Of a stretch of 64,000 bases of DNA, positions 43,994 through 52,185 are shown piece after piece. The notes beneath the pieces are model-generated. The model was not told the origin of the DNA and did no database searches. It worked only from the letters and a program-made list of their open reading frames with translations. Position 1 is the stretch's first letter, and each line of letters opens with the position of its first letter. Location: the NCBI RefSeq assembly GCF_013003985.1, contig NZ_CP053073.1:3410001-3474000 (forward strand). Reading direction: 5' to 3'. A program made the translations under genes and the position numbers. This DNA comes from Usitatibacter palustris (GTDB lineage Bacteria; Pseudomonadota; Gammaproteobacteria; Burkholderiales; Usitatibacteraceae).

Positions 43994-44887
43994 ATGACGA
44001 TCGCCACCCTTCGCCGCCTCGCGTGCATTTTCTTCCTCGCCGCGGGCTTCCCCGTCCAGGCTTCGTTCCACCTTTGGACGATCAACGAGATCTACTCGAA
44101 CGCGGACGGCACGGTCCAGTACATCGAGCTCACCACCGCCGATGCCGGCCAGCAATTCCTCGCCGGGCACACGGTCTCCACGAGCTCGACGGGTTCGGCA
44201 ACGCAGAACTACACATTCGGAACCAACCTGCCCGGTGACAGCGCCGGCAAGAAATTCCTGATCGCCACGAGCGGCTTCGCCGCACTCGGCATCCTGGTGC
44301 CCGACTACGTCGTTCCCAACGGCTTCCTCTTCAAGCACGCGGCCACGCTGGATTTCTCCGGCGTCGATGTCTGGAACTACGCCAACACGCTGCCGACCGA
44401 CGGTTTCCTGTCACTCAATCGCAACGGCACGCAGGGCATCAATTCGCCGACGAACTTCGCGGGCGCCACGGCGCAGATCGCGCCGCCCGGGGGATTCCTC
44501 GCGAACCTCGCGACACGAGGGCCGGTACTCACGGGCGACGGCGTGATGATCGGGGGCTTCATCATCCAGGGCACCAAGCCCAGGACGGTGATCGTCACCG
44601 TCGCCGGCCCGTCGCTCACCGGTGCGGGCGTTCCCGGTGCACTTGCGAACCCCACGCTCATCATCATTCGCGCCTCCGACGGCGTGGTGATCGCCAACAA
44701 CGACGACTGGCAGACCCAGACCGTCCCCGCGCATGCCACGGCCATCTCGGCCGCGGGGTTCGCGCCGGCCAATGCGCTCGAACCGGCGGTTTACCTCACC
44801 CTCGGACCGGGCGCCTACACGGCGATCGTGCAGGGCGCGGGGGGTACGACCGGGATTGCGCTGATCGGCGTCTACATGACCCCGTAA
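43994..44887 (+). CDS. Small secreted protein with a single D-type C-terminal domain
   Basis: A 297-residue exported protein. The signal peptide ends near FPVQA (about 23). Residues 24-165 begin WTINEIYSNADGTVQYIEL, a recognisable family of small secreted proteins of unknown role with a lamin-tail-like look, ending SLNRNGTQGINSPTNFAG. Only one C-terminal domain follows (170-297), with features of both halves: an IQG loop and end as in D2, but the position of D1. It is the only complete family member here with a single copy. Confidence 0.8.
   Translation: MTIATLRRLACIFFLAAGFPVQASFHLWTINEIYSNADGTVQYIELTTADAGQQFLAGHTVSTSSTGSATQNYTFGTNLPGDSAGKKFLIATSGFAALGILVPDYVVPNGFLFKHAATLDFSGVDVWNYANTLPTDGFLSLNRNGTQGINSPTNFAGATAQIAPPGGFLANLATRGPVLTGDGVMIGGFIIQGTKPRTVIVTVAGPSLTGAGVPGALANPTLIIIRASDGVVIANNDDWQTQTVPAHATAISAAGFAPANALEPAVYLTLGPGAYTAIVQGAGGTTGIALIGVYMTP
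44501..44884 (+). repeat. Single D domain
   Basis: Begins ANLATRGPVLTGDG and ends GIALIGVYMTP. It has IIIR where D1 has TLVR and D2 has TIVR. There is no EVD linker and no second copy. Confidence 0.85.
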
Positions 44888-44985
44888 CACGGGGCGATTT
44901 CCCCCTTGTCCTACGCAGTTCCTGCCGGGCAGATTCGGCAGACGGACTGTGACGCCTGTCGCAGAGTGGACCCCGGGACCTGAAT

Positions 44986-44991
44986 TACAAT
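44986..44991 (+). promoter_or_regulatory. -10 element upstream of the protease gene
   Basis: TACAAT lies 36 bases before the ATG at 45028, with GGAAC and AAGGA ribosome-site elements just before the start. The 140-base gap also contains a short TGCCG/CGGCA inverted repeat near 44923-44940, too weak to call a terminator. Confidence 0.4.
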
Positions 44992-45027
44992 GCTCGGTCC
45001 ACAGCGCTCGCTATAGGAACAAGGAAC

Positions 45028-48000
45028 ATGGGATCTCACGTTTCGCGTATCGCGGGTGTTGCCCTCCTGTTTTGTGCCGGAATCGCGAGCGCGGCCACGC
45101 CGCTCTTCATTCCCCTCGACAAATCGAGCATCGTGCGCAAGTCGGACGCCACCGATATCCCGGTCGCGTTCAACCGCCCCGGACTCGAGAACCTGGTTCC
45201 CGGCGACGAAGTCGAGCTCACGCTCCCCAACGGCTCGCGCCACGACTACGTCTACGAGCATTCGATCGCCCACGGTGGCGGCATCGTCACGTGGATCGCG
45301 CGCAGCCCGATCACCGGCGACAACGAACGCGCGATCATCACCTACGGCCCGCACGGCGCGTGGGGGTGGATGAACACCACGTACGGCGCCTATCGCGTCT
45401 ATCCCTCGGGCGAGGGCTACGACCTCCTCGCCCCGCGCTTGCGCCAGGATTTCTCGCCGACCTTCCCCGGAGGCGATGCGATCACCGTCGAACCCGATGC
45501 GCCGGGAATCGAACACCTGAAGGGCATTCCGACGCATGTTCCCGCGCCGATCTCCAAGGCGGGAGGCTTCTTCAAGGTGACGCCGGTGCCGACGGTTCGC
45601 GCCGACGTGATGATCATCTACACGAAGGACCTCGCGCAGAAGCTCGGCGTGGGCCTGATGCCGATGCTCATGAACCTGATCGCGACCGCGAACCAGGCGT
45701 ACGTGGACAGTGAAGTGGCGATCACCCTGCGCCTGGTGAACGCGACGATGCTCGACCTCGCGAATACCAATGGCTCCTCGGCCATCCTGAGTGGCATGCG
45801 CAACGCGGCGAGCGGTGCCGACGTCGGACTCAATGCGATCTTCCAACCGCTCACCTGGGGCGCAGGAACCTCGATCCGCGACCAGGTTGGCGCGGACTTC
45901 GTCGCCCTCGTGCGCGATGGCCCGAACGACACCGGCGGGATCGGCAACCTCGCGTTCAACACCGCGATCTATCCCGCGGTTCAGTCGATCTTCACGACCG
46001 CCTATTCGGTGAACAACTTCTGCGTGCAGGGCTGCGAGCAGATTTTCGCGCACGAGCTCGGCCACAACATGGGCAACCACCATGACACGGCCACCATCGC
46101 CAAGGACGGCGGCGGCACCACGACGATCGCGACGGGTGCCTTCCCGCATTCGTACGGCTGGTACTCGTGCGTCAACGGGCTCACGTGCAACCCGTACCTT
46201 CCCAACGGCACGGGCGGCGCCTGCACCGCCTCGGGTCCGTATGCCAGCTGCTTGACACCGGCCGCCAATGATTTCGGTACGGTCATGTCGTACATCGGGC
46301 CGCGCATCATGAAGTTCTCGAATCCCAACCTGAACAACTGCGTGCCGACGGGTGGCAATGCGGGCGCTCCGCGCGCCTGCGGCGGTGTCGTGCCCGCACC
46401 CGCACCGGGTGGGAAGACGGCCAACAACGCGCTGTCGATGAACGATTCGCGCGGAAGTATCGCCGCGTACCGCAACGAGACGATCGCGAACACGCCCGGC
46501 TCGCTGCAGTTCACAAACATGGTCTTTTCGGGCAACGAAGGCGGGAACATCACCTTCACGGTGAGCCGCGTCGGTGGCTCGTCGGGTGCCATCTCCGTGA
46601 GCTACGCACTCACGGCCGGCAGCGCGATCTCGGGCACCGACTACACGAACGTGAGCGGTTCGCTCAACTGGGCCAACGGCGACACGGCCAACAAGACCTT
46701 CATGGTTCCGATCTCCGCCGATGCGCTCGCGGAGGACATCGAGAGCTTCACCGCCACGCTGTCCACGCCCACCGGCGTGCCCGGCGTGTACATCGGCTAT
46801 CCCGCCACTGCGACGGGCCTCATCAATTCGCCGTGGCCCATCGGCGGCACGATGCCCACCGGATTCACCACGTCGGGACCGAACGCGTGGACGACCGCGA
46901 CGGACCAGGTGTTCGAAGGCACGACGAGCCTTCGCTCCGCGCAGGCGTTCGGGAATTTCGGTGCCGGCAATGCGGGGATTTCCGACCTCGTCTACACCGC
47001 CAACTTCTCCGCGGGTCCTGTGGTGTTCTCGTATCGCGTGTCGAGCTACCAGAACCAGGGTGTCTTCCAGTTCCTGGTCGACGGCGTGATCGTCCACACC
47101 AACACGGGCGAATCGGGCTGGACATCGTTCGCCTACGACCTCACCGCCGGCAGTCACACGCTGACGTGGCGCTTCAGCAACAACATGCCGAGCGCCTGCG
47201 GCAGCGGAGGATGGAGTCCTCCCCCGGTGGGTGGAGCAGGCGTCTGCGCCGACCGCGTCTGGATCGACGCCGTCGCCCTGCCGGCCAACTCACCGCCGAC
47301 GAACCCCCCGCGCCTCGCCAACATCTCCACGCGCGGCCAGGTGCTCACCGGCGGCGACGTGATGATCGCGGGCTTCATCATCGGTGGCTCGGCGGCGAAG
47401 ACGGTCGTGATGACCGTCGCGGGTCCCTCGCTTATCCCGGCAGGCATCCCCAATGCGCTCGCGAATCCGCAGCTCACGCTCATTCGCCAATCCGACGGCG
47501 TGGTGATCGGCACCAACGACAACTGGCAGACGCAGACGGTCCCCGGTCACGTGTCCTCGATCCAGGCCGCGGGCTTCGCGCCCGCGCACCCGAACGAGCC
47601 CGCGCTGATCGCGACGCTCGCGCCCGGCGCGTACACCGCGATCGTGCAGGGTGTTGGCGGAACCGGTGTCGGCCTCGTCGGGGTCTATGAAGTCAACACG
47701 CCCGAAGTCCCGATGATCAACATCTCGACGCGCGGCCAGGTGCTCACCGGCGGCGACGTGATGATCGCGGGCTTCATCATCTACGGCGACAACACAAAGA
47801 GCGTCGTGGTGACCGTGGCCGGGCCGTCGCTCGTGGCGGCGGGAATCCCGAACGCCCTCATGAATCCGCAGATCACGATCGTGCGCCAGTCCGATGGCGT
47901 GGTGATCGCAAACAACGACAACTGGCAAACCCAGACGAATCCGGCGCACGTCGCCCAAATACAAGCCGCGGGCTTTGCACCCGCGCATCCGAACGAACCC

Positions 48001-48099
48001 GCCGTGATCCTTACGCTACCGCCCGGTGCGTACACCGCGATCGTGCAAGGCGTCGGTGGTACCGGCGTCGGGCTCGTTGGCGTCTACGCGATCCCCTAG
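45028..48099 (+). CDS. Secreted metzincin metalloprotease with Calx-beta-like domain and D1-D2 module
   Basis: A 1023-residue exported zinc protease. A signal peptide of about 22 residues ends IASA. A propeptide-like region reaches about 190. The catalytic domain follows with HELGHNMGNHH (His342, Glu343, His346, His352) and Met-turn VMSYI (Met420), the M12B/reprolysin-like metzincin pattern; the key residues are present. Residues about 495-592 resemble a Calx-beta domain (GNEGGNITFTVSRVGGSSG). Residues 595-755 are a jelly-roll-like domain (GVFQFLVDGVIVHTN). D1 761-895 and D2 896-1023 complete it. It could process other exported proteins of the array, which is untested inference. Confidence 0.88.
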   Translation: MGSHVSRIAGVALLFCAGIASAATPLFIPLDKSSIVRKSDATDIPVAFNRPGLENLVPGDEVELTLPNGSRHDYVYEHSIAHGGGIVTWIARSPITGDNERAIITYGPHGAWGWMNTTYGAYRVYPSGEGYDLLAPRLRQDFSPTFPGGDAITVEPDAPGIEHLKGIPTHVPAPISKAGGFFKVTPVPTVRADVMIIYTKDLAQKLGVGLMPMLMNLIATANQAYVDSEVAITLRLVNATMLDLANTNGSSAILSGMRNAASGADVGLNAIFQPLTWGAGTSIRDQVGADFVALVRDGPNDTGGIGNLAFNTAIYPAVQSIFTTAYSVNNFCVQGCEQIFAHELGHNMGNHHDTATIAKDGGGTTTIATGAFPHSYGWYSCVNGLTCNPYLPNGTGGACTASGPYASCLTPAANDFGTVMSYIGPRIMKFSNPNLNNCVPTGGNAGAPRACGGVVPAPAPGGKTANNALSMNDSRGSIAAYRNETIANTPGSLQFTNMVFSGNEGGNITFTVSRVGGSSGAISVSYALTAGSAISGTDYTNVSGSLNWANGDTANKTFMVPISADALAEDIESFTATLSTPTGVPGVYIGYPATATGLINSPWPIGGTMPTGFTTSGPNAWTTATDQVFEGTTSLRSAQAFGNFGAGNAGISDLVYTANFSAGPVVFSYRVSSYQNQGVFQFLVDGVIVHTNTGESGWTSFAYDLTAGSHTLTWRFSNNMPSACGSGGWSPPPVGGAGVCADRVWIDAVALPANSPPTNPPRLANISTRGQVLTGGDVMIAGFIIGGSAAKTVVMTVAGPSLIPAGIPNALANPQLTLIRQSDGVVIGTNDNWQTQTVPGHVSSIQAAGFAPAHPNEPALIATLAPGAYTAIVQGVGGTGVGLVGVYEVNTPEVPMINISTRGQVLTGGDVMIAGFIIYGDNTKSVVVTVAGPSLVAAGIPNALMNPQITIVRQSDGVVIANNDNWQTQTNPAHVAQIQAAGFAPAHPNEPAVILTLPPGAYTAIVQGVGGTGVGLVGVYAIP
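47308..48096 (+). repeat. D1-D2 module of the metalloprotease
   Basis: D1 47308-47712, D2 47713-48096, joined by EVNTPEVPMINISTRG. The D1 and D2 openings share the run from ISTRGQVLTGGDVMI onward, nearly identical at DNA level. D2 has the IYG loop. Confidence 0.9.
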
Positions 48100-48108
48100 G
48101 AGCTCGTC

Positions 48109-49908
48109 ATGAAATCCATTCGCCTCGCCTTCGCGGCGGCGGCCTGCGTGAGCGCGGGCGCCGTTGCCGCGCCGCCCACCGTCGGCGGCTGCCAGGTTTT
48201 CCCCGCGGACAACCACTGGAACACGCCGGTCGACAACCTGCCGGTGCACTGGCGCTCCACGGCCTGGGTCACGTCCATCGGCAACACGGCGAAGCTGCAC
48301 GCCGATTGGGGCAACAACCTCGCCGATTTCTACGGCATCCCGTTCATCACCGCGACGAACGCCACGCCGCCGGTGCCGATCCTTCCCTACTCGGGCAGCG
48401 ATCCCGAAGACGACTACTCGGACGAGAGCGATCCGGGTCCGTATCCCATCCCCGCCGCCGCGCAGGTCGAGGGCACGCCCGGTGCGACGGACGGCGATCG
48501 TCACGTCATCGCGATCAACACCGACGACTGCATGCTCTACGAGCTCTACGTCGCGACGAAGCTGGGCGGCGGCACGAGCTGGAAGGCCACGTCGTTCGCG
48601 AAGTTCAACCTCGCCTCGAACGCGCTGCGCACCGCAGGCTGGACCTCGGCCGATGCCGCGGGCCTGCCGATCTTCGCGGGCCTGGTGCGCTGGGAGGAAA
48701 TTGCCGCGGGCGAGATCAACCACGCCATCCGGCTCACCGCGAACAACGTGCTGGGACGCGAGAACGGGCAGAACAAGTACCTGTGGCCCGCGCGCCACTG
48801 GTCGACGAGCAACACCAACCTTGCGTTCCCGCCGATGGGCGCGCGCTTCCGCCTGAAGGCGGGCTTCAACATCTCCACGTTCAGCGCGCCCACGCAGGTG
48901 ATCCTGCGCGCGCTGAAGAAGTACGGTTTCATCCTCGCCGACCGCGGCAGCAACTGGTACTTCCAGGGTGTCTCGAGCGCGAGCTATCCCAACTCGTTGT
49001 TCAGCGAGCTGGGCTCGATCTCGGGCAGCAACTTCGAGGCCGTCGATACCGCGCTCCTGCAGGTCAACGTGAACAGCGGGCAGGCGCTGCAAGGCGTGAA
49101 CGGCAACCCGGCGCGCATCGCGAACATCTCCACGCGCGGCCAGGTGCTCACCGGTGGCGACGTGATGATCGCGGGCTTCATCGTGACGGGCACGGCGCCC
49201 AAGACCGTGGTCATCACCGTCGCGGGTCCTTCGCTCGCGGCCGCCGGCATCACCAATCCGCTCGCCAATCCGGTGATGACGCTCGTGCGCGCTTCCGACG
49301 GCGTGGCGATCGCGAGCAACGACAACTGGCAATCGCAGACTGTTCCCACGCATGTCGCCGACATCCAGACCGCGGGCTTCGCGCCCGCGCATCCGAACGA
49401 GCCGGCGATCATGGCAACCCTCGCACCGGGCGCGTACACCGCGGTCGTGACGGGCGCGGGTGGCACCACCGGCGTGGGGCTCGTCGGCGTGTACGAGGTC
49501 GATCGCCCCGACGTGCCGGTCATCAACATCTCCACGCGCGGCCCGGTGCTCACCGGCAACGACGTGATGATCGCGGGCTTCATCATCTACGGCGACAGCA
49601 CGAAGGACGTCGTCGTCACGGTGGCCGGTCCGTCGCTTTCGGGAGCGGGCATTCCCAATCCGCTCAACAATCCGATGCTCACGATCGTGCGCGCCTCCGA
49701 TGGCGTCGTGATCGCGACCAACGACAACTGGCAAACGCAGACCGTTCCGGGCCACGTGGCGATGATCCAGAACGCGGGCTTCGCGCCCGCGCATCCGAAC
49801 GAGCCTGCGGCGTACCTCACGCTGGCGCCGGGTGCGTACACGGCTGTCGTGCAGGGCGTGAGCAATACGACGGGCGTCGGGCTCGTGGGTGTTTATCGCG
49901 TCAATTGA
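48109..49908 (+). CDS. Secreted protein with DGDRHV-type N-terminal domain and D1-D2 module
   Basis: A 599-residue exported protein starting 9 bases after the protease gene, probably co-transcribed. The signal peptide ends AGAVAA (about 20). Residues 21-330 form a domain I recall as widespread in soil bacteria but uncharacterised: CQVFPADNHWNTPVDNLPV, DESDPGPYPIP, GATDGDRHVIAIN, LWPARHWSTSN and FILADRGSNWYFQG. Conserved Asp, Arg, His and Trp residues hint at an enzyme, perhaps glycan-directed. I cannot assign a reaction. D1 335-470, D2 471-599. Confidence 0.78.
   Translation: MKSIRLAFAAAACVSAGAVAAPPTVGGCQVFPADNHWNTPVDNLPVHWRSTAWVTSIGNTAKLHADWGNNLADFYGIPFITATNATPPVPILPYSGSDPEDDYSDESDPGPYPIPAAAQVEGTPGATDGDRHVIAINTDDCMLYELYVATKLGGGTSWKATSFAKFNLASNALRTAGWTSADAAGLPIFAGLVRWEEIAAGEINHAIRLTANNVLGRENGQNKYLWPARHWSTSNTNLAFPPMGARFRLKAGFNISTFSAPTQVILRALKKYGFILADRGSNWYFQGVSSASYPNSLFSELGSISGSNFEAVDTALLQVNVNSGQALQGVNGNPARIANISTRGQVLTGGDVMIAGFIVTGTAPKTVVITVAGPSLAAAGITNPLANPVMTLVRASDGVAIASNDNWQSQTVPTHVADIQTAGFAPAHPNEPAIMATLAPGAYTAVVTGAGGTTGVGLVGVYEVDRPDVPVINISTRGPVLTGNDVMIAGFIIYGDSTKDVVVTVAGPSLSGAGIPNPLNNPMLTIVRASDGVVIATNDNWQTQTVPGHVAMIQNAGFAPAHPNEPAAYLTLAPGAYTAVVQGVSNTTGVGLVGVYRVN
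49111..49905 (+). repeat. D1-D2 module of the DGDRHV-type protein
   Basis: D1 49111-49518, D2 49519-49905, linker EVDRPDVPVINISTRG. D1 has a VTG loop and D2 an IYG loop like the neighbouring protease, so these two pairs are close relatives. Confidence 0.9.
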
Positions 49909-49936
49909 CGTAGGTCCGCTGTCATCGGCGCGGGAG

Positions 49937-49942
49937 TAGAAT
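49937..49942 (+). promoter_or_regulatory. -10 element seven bases before the ATG (RCC1 protein A)
   Basis: TAGAAT overlaps a GGGAG ribosome-site-like run. The same leader recurs before the next paralogue (52137-52185). Transcription from this -10 would start at or next to the ATG. Confidence 0.4.
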
Positions 49943-49949
49943 TTCGCCC

Positions 49950-52136
49950 ATGAAAACGGCCCGCTTCGTACTCCTCCTCGCCGCCCTCGCCTTCGGGTGC
50001 GGCGGCTCCATTGCCGCGCCACTCACCGGCGTGTCTGCAATTTCCGCCGGCGGCTTCGACGGCTACCTTCAGGACATCGACCACTCCTGCGCGATCAAGG
50101 CGGGCGACGTCGTGTGCTGGGGCTACAACGGGCAAGGCCAGCTGGGAAACGGAACAACCGTGACCAGCATCTTTCCTGTCGCTGTCTCCGGCCTGAGCGG
50201 CATCACGGCCATCGCGTCTGGCAACAGGCACACCTGCGCGATCACGAGCGCTGGAACGGTGAAGTGCTGGGGGGGCAACGCGGGGGGCGCGCTTGGCGAC
50301 GGCACGACCACCGATCGGACGACACCGGTCGACGTGATCGGAATTCCGGCGGGCGTCACGGCCATCGCCGCAGGAGCGGCGCACACCTGCGCATTGAGCA
50401 CAGGCGGCGTATTGACGTGCTGGGGTTACAACTTGCACGGCCAGCTCGGCGACGGGACGATCGGCGCCGGCATCATCGCGGTCGCCGCTGGCGAAGCGCA
50501 CACGTGCGCGGTCACCAGCGCGGGCGCTCTCAAGTGCTGGGGCAACAACGTGGTCGGGCAACTGGGCGACGGCACCGAGACGAGCTCCTTGGCACCGCGC
50601 GACGTCCAGGGCTTGTCGAGCGGCGTGCTCGCCGTTTCAGCCTCCGCCCTCCAGACCTGCGCGCTCCTGTCGGGCGGCACCGTGAAGTGCTGGGGCTACA
50701 ACACAAGTTCGACCTCTCCCAACACGAGAAACACGCCGCAGGACGTGACGGGATTCGGAAACCCGGTGACGGCGCTCACGTCGTCAAACAACCAACACCA
50801 TTGCGCGATCACATCGGCCGGCAACGTCAAGTGCTGGGGCGACAACACGCGCGGCCAACTCGGCATCAACTTCCGGGGCTACACGTTCGGACCTGGTGCC
50901 GACGTGATCGGACTCTCGAGCGGAGTCACGAGCGTTGTCGCAGGCGCGAATCACAGTTGCGCCATCGTGGCCGGGGGCGAGGTGAAGTGCTGGGGCCTCC
51001 TGACCGAGACAACGTGGGCTCCCGGCAACATGTTCAACCTGCCGTTCCTGCCCACTCCCCAAACTGTCGGCATCCTTGCGCAAGCGATCACGTTCCATGC
51101 GCCGGACAATCGCGACCTGAGCGCTTCTCCGTTCACCCTCCCTGCGACTTCAACCTCGGGACTCGCGATCGTGTACACGTCGCGCACTCCGGGAACCTGC
51201 GCCGTCTCCGGCGGGACGCTGGACCTGCTCACCTCGGGCGTGTGCCTGCTGACCGCGAGCCAGCCAGGCAACAGCGATTACTACGCCGCAACGCCAGTCG
51301 ATCGCGGGTTCCTCATCACGGATGCCGCTGCCGCCACCACGCCTCGCCTCGCCAACATCTCGAGCCGCGGGCAGGTCCTCGCCGGCAACCCGATGATCGC
51401 GGGCTTCATCGTCGGTGGATCGATTCCGAAGACCGTCGTGGTCACGGTCGCAGGCCCGTCGCTCGTGAACGCTGGAATCGCGAACCGGCTCGAGAACCCC
51501 ACGCTGACGCTCGTGCGCCAATCCGACGGCGCAATCATCGCGACCAACGACAACTCGGGCTCGCAGACCAATCCGTCGGATCTCGAGGCTCTCCAGGTGG
51601 CGCGCATGCAGCCCCTCTTCTCGGACGAACCCGCGATCATCGCCACATTGCCGCCGGGTGCGTACACCGCCGTCGTGCAGGGCGTGGGCGGCACCACTGG
51701 CAACGCCCTGGTCGGCGTCTATGAAGTGGATCACCCCGAGACTCCGCTCAGCAATATTTCCACGCGAGCCCAGGTTCAAAACGGCAACGACGTGCTGATC
51801 GCCGGCTTCATCATCCAGGGCAACAACTCAAGGAACGTGGTGGTCACAGTCGCCGGGCCATCGCTTTCGAACGCCGGCGTCCCGAACCCGCTCAGCAATC
51901 CGATGGTCACAATCGTGCGCCAGTCCGACGGCGTGGTCATCGCGAGCAATGACGATTGGCAATCACAGGCCAATCCTGGAGACGTCGCCACGATCCAGAA
52001 CGCCGGATTCGCGGTCGCGCACCCACAGGAATCCGCGGTCTACCTCACGCTGCCCCCGGGCGCCTACACCGCGATCGTGCAGGGCGTGGGTGGTCGAGTC
52101 GGTGTCGCGCTGGTGGGCGTTTACGTAGCGCCCTGA
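49950..52136 (+). CDS. Secreted RCC1-like beta-propeller protein A with Ig-like domain and D1-D2 module
   Basis: A 728-residue exported protein. The signal peptide is about 23 residues; a cysteine in AFGCGG leaves a lipoprotein possible, though the lipobox is poor. Residues 27-350 contain seven blades, each with HxCAI and VxCWG cysteines, giving a full RCC1-like seven-bladed propeller stabilised by one disulfide per blade. Residues 375-455 are an Ig-like TP-C...SGVCLLTASQPG module. D1 465-599 and D2 600-728. D1 is worn: TNDNSGSQ replaces TNDNWQTQ, and the AGFAPAHP loop is replaced. A ligand cannot be read. Confidence 0.85.
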   Translation: MKTARFVLLLAALAFGCGGSIAAPLTGVSAISAGGFDGYLQDIDHSCAIKAGDVVCWGYNGQGQLGNGTTVTSIFPVAVSGLSGITAIASGNRHTCAITSAGTVKCWGGNAGGALGDGTTTDRTTPVDVIGIPAGVTAIAAGAAHTCALSTGGVLTCWGYNLHGQLGDGTIGAGIIAVAAGEAHTCAVTSAGALKCWGNNVVGQLGDGTETSSLAPRDVQGLSSGVLAVSASALQTCALLSGGTVKCWGYNTSSTSPNTRNTPQDVTGFGNPVTALTSSNNQHHCAITSAGNVKCWGDNTRGQLGINFRGYTFGPGADVIGLSSGVTSVVAGANHSCAIVAGGEVKCWGLLTETTWAPGNMFNLPFLPTPQTVGILAQAITFHAPDNRDLSASPFTLPATSTSGLAIVYTSRTPGTCAVSGGTLDLLTSGVCLLTASQPGNSDYYAATPVDRGFLITDAAAATTPRLANISSRGQVLAGNPMIAGFIVGGSIPKTVVVTVAGPSLVNAGIANRLENPTLTLVRQSDGAIIATNDNSGSQTNPSDLEALQVARMQPLFSDEPAIIATLPPGAYTAVVQGVGGTTGNALVGVYEVDHPETPLSNISTRAQVQNGNDVLIAGFIIQGNNSRNVVVTVAGPSLSNAGVPNPLSNPMVTIVRQSDGVVIASNDDWQSQANPGDVATIQNAGFAVAHPQESAVYLTLPPGAYTAIVQGVGGRVGVALVGVYVAP
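50028..51003 (+). repeat. Seven RCC1-like blades (protein A)
   Basis: CWG occurs seven times (DVVCWGYN, TVKCWGGN, VLTCWGYN, ALKCWGNN, TVKCWGYN, NVKCWGDN, EVKCWGLL). The fourth blade lacks the usual TPxxVxG strand, so it is short. Confidence 0.85.
51342..52133 (+). repeat. D1-D2 module of RCC1 protein A
   Basis: D1 51342-51746, D2 51747-52133. The ISSRGQ opening and the ISTRAQVQNG second opening are shared with protein B. D1 has lost several consensus residues. Confidence 0.85.
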
Positions 52137-52173
52137 TCGCCGCGGCGTAGGACCACTGTCATCGGCGCAGGAG

Positions 52174-52179
52174 TAAAAT
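52174..52179 (+). promoter_or_regulatory. -10 element six bases before the ATG (RCC1 protein B)
   Basis: TAAAAT in the duplicated leader, with an AGGAG run just upstream. It is the same arrangement as for protein A. Confidence 0.4.
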
Positions 52180-52185
52180 CCGCCC

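Noticed and set aside
43889..44338. Longer N-terminal extension of the minus-strand methyltransferase
   Set aside because: The extension runs through the divergent promoter region and into the opposite gene, and its translation is low-complexity.
44923..44940. Terminator after the single-domain protein gene
   Set aside because: The inverted repeat has only five pairs and no U-tract.
49950..50030. RCC1 proteins A and B as lipoproteins (FGCGG in the signal)
   Set aside because: The residues before the cysteine do not make a good lipobox, and an AxA cleavage site follows; left as a possibility only.
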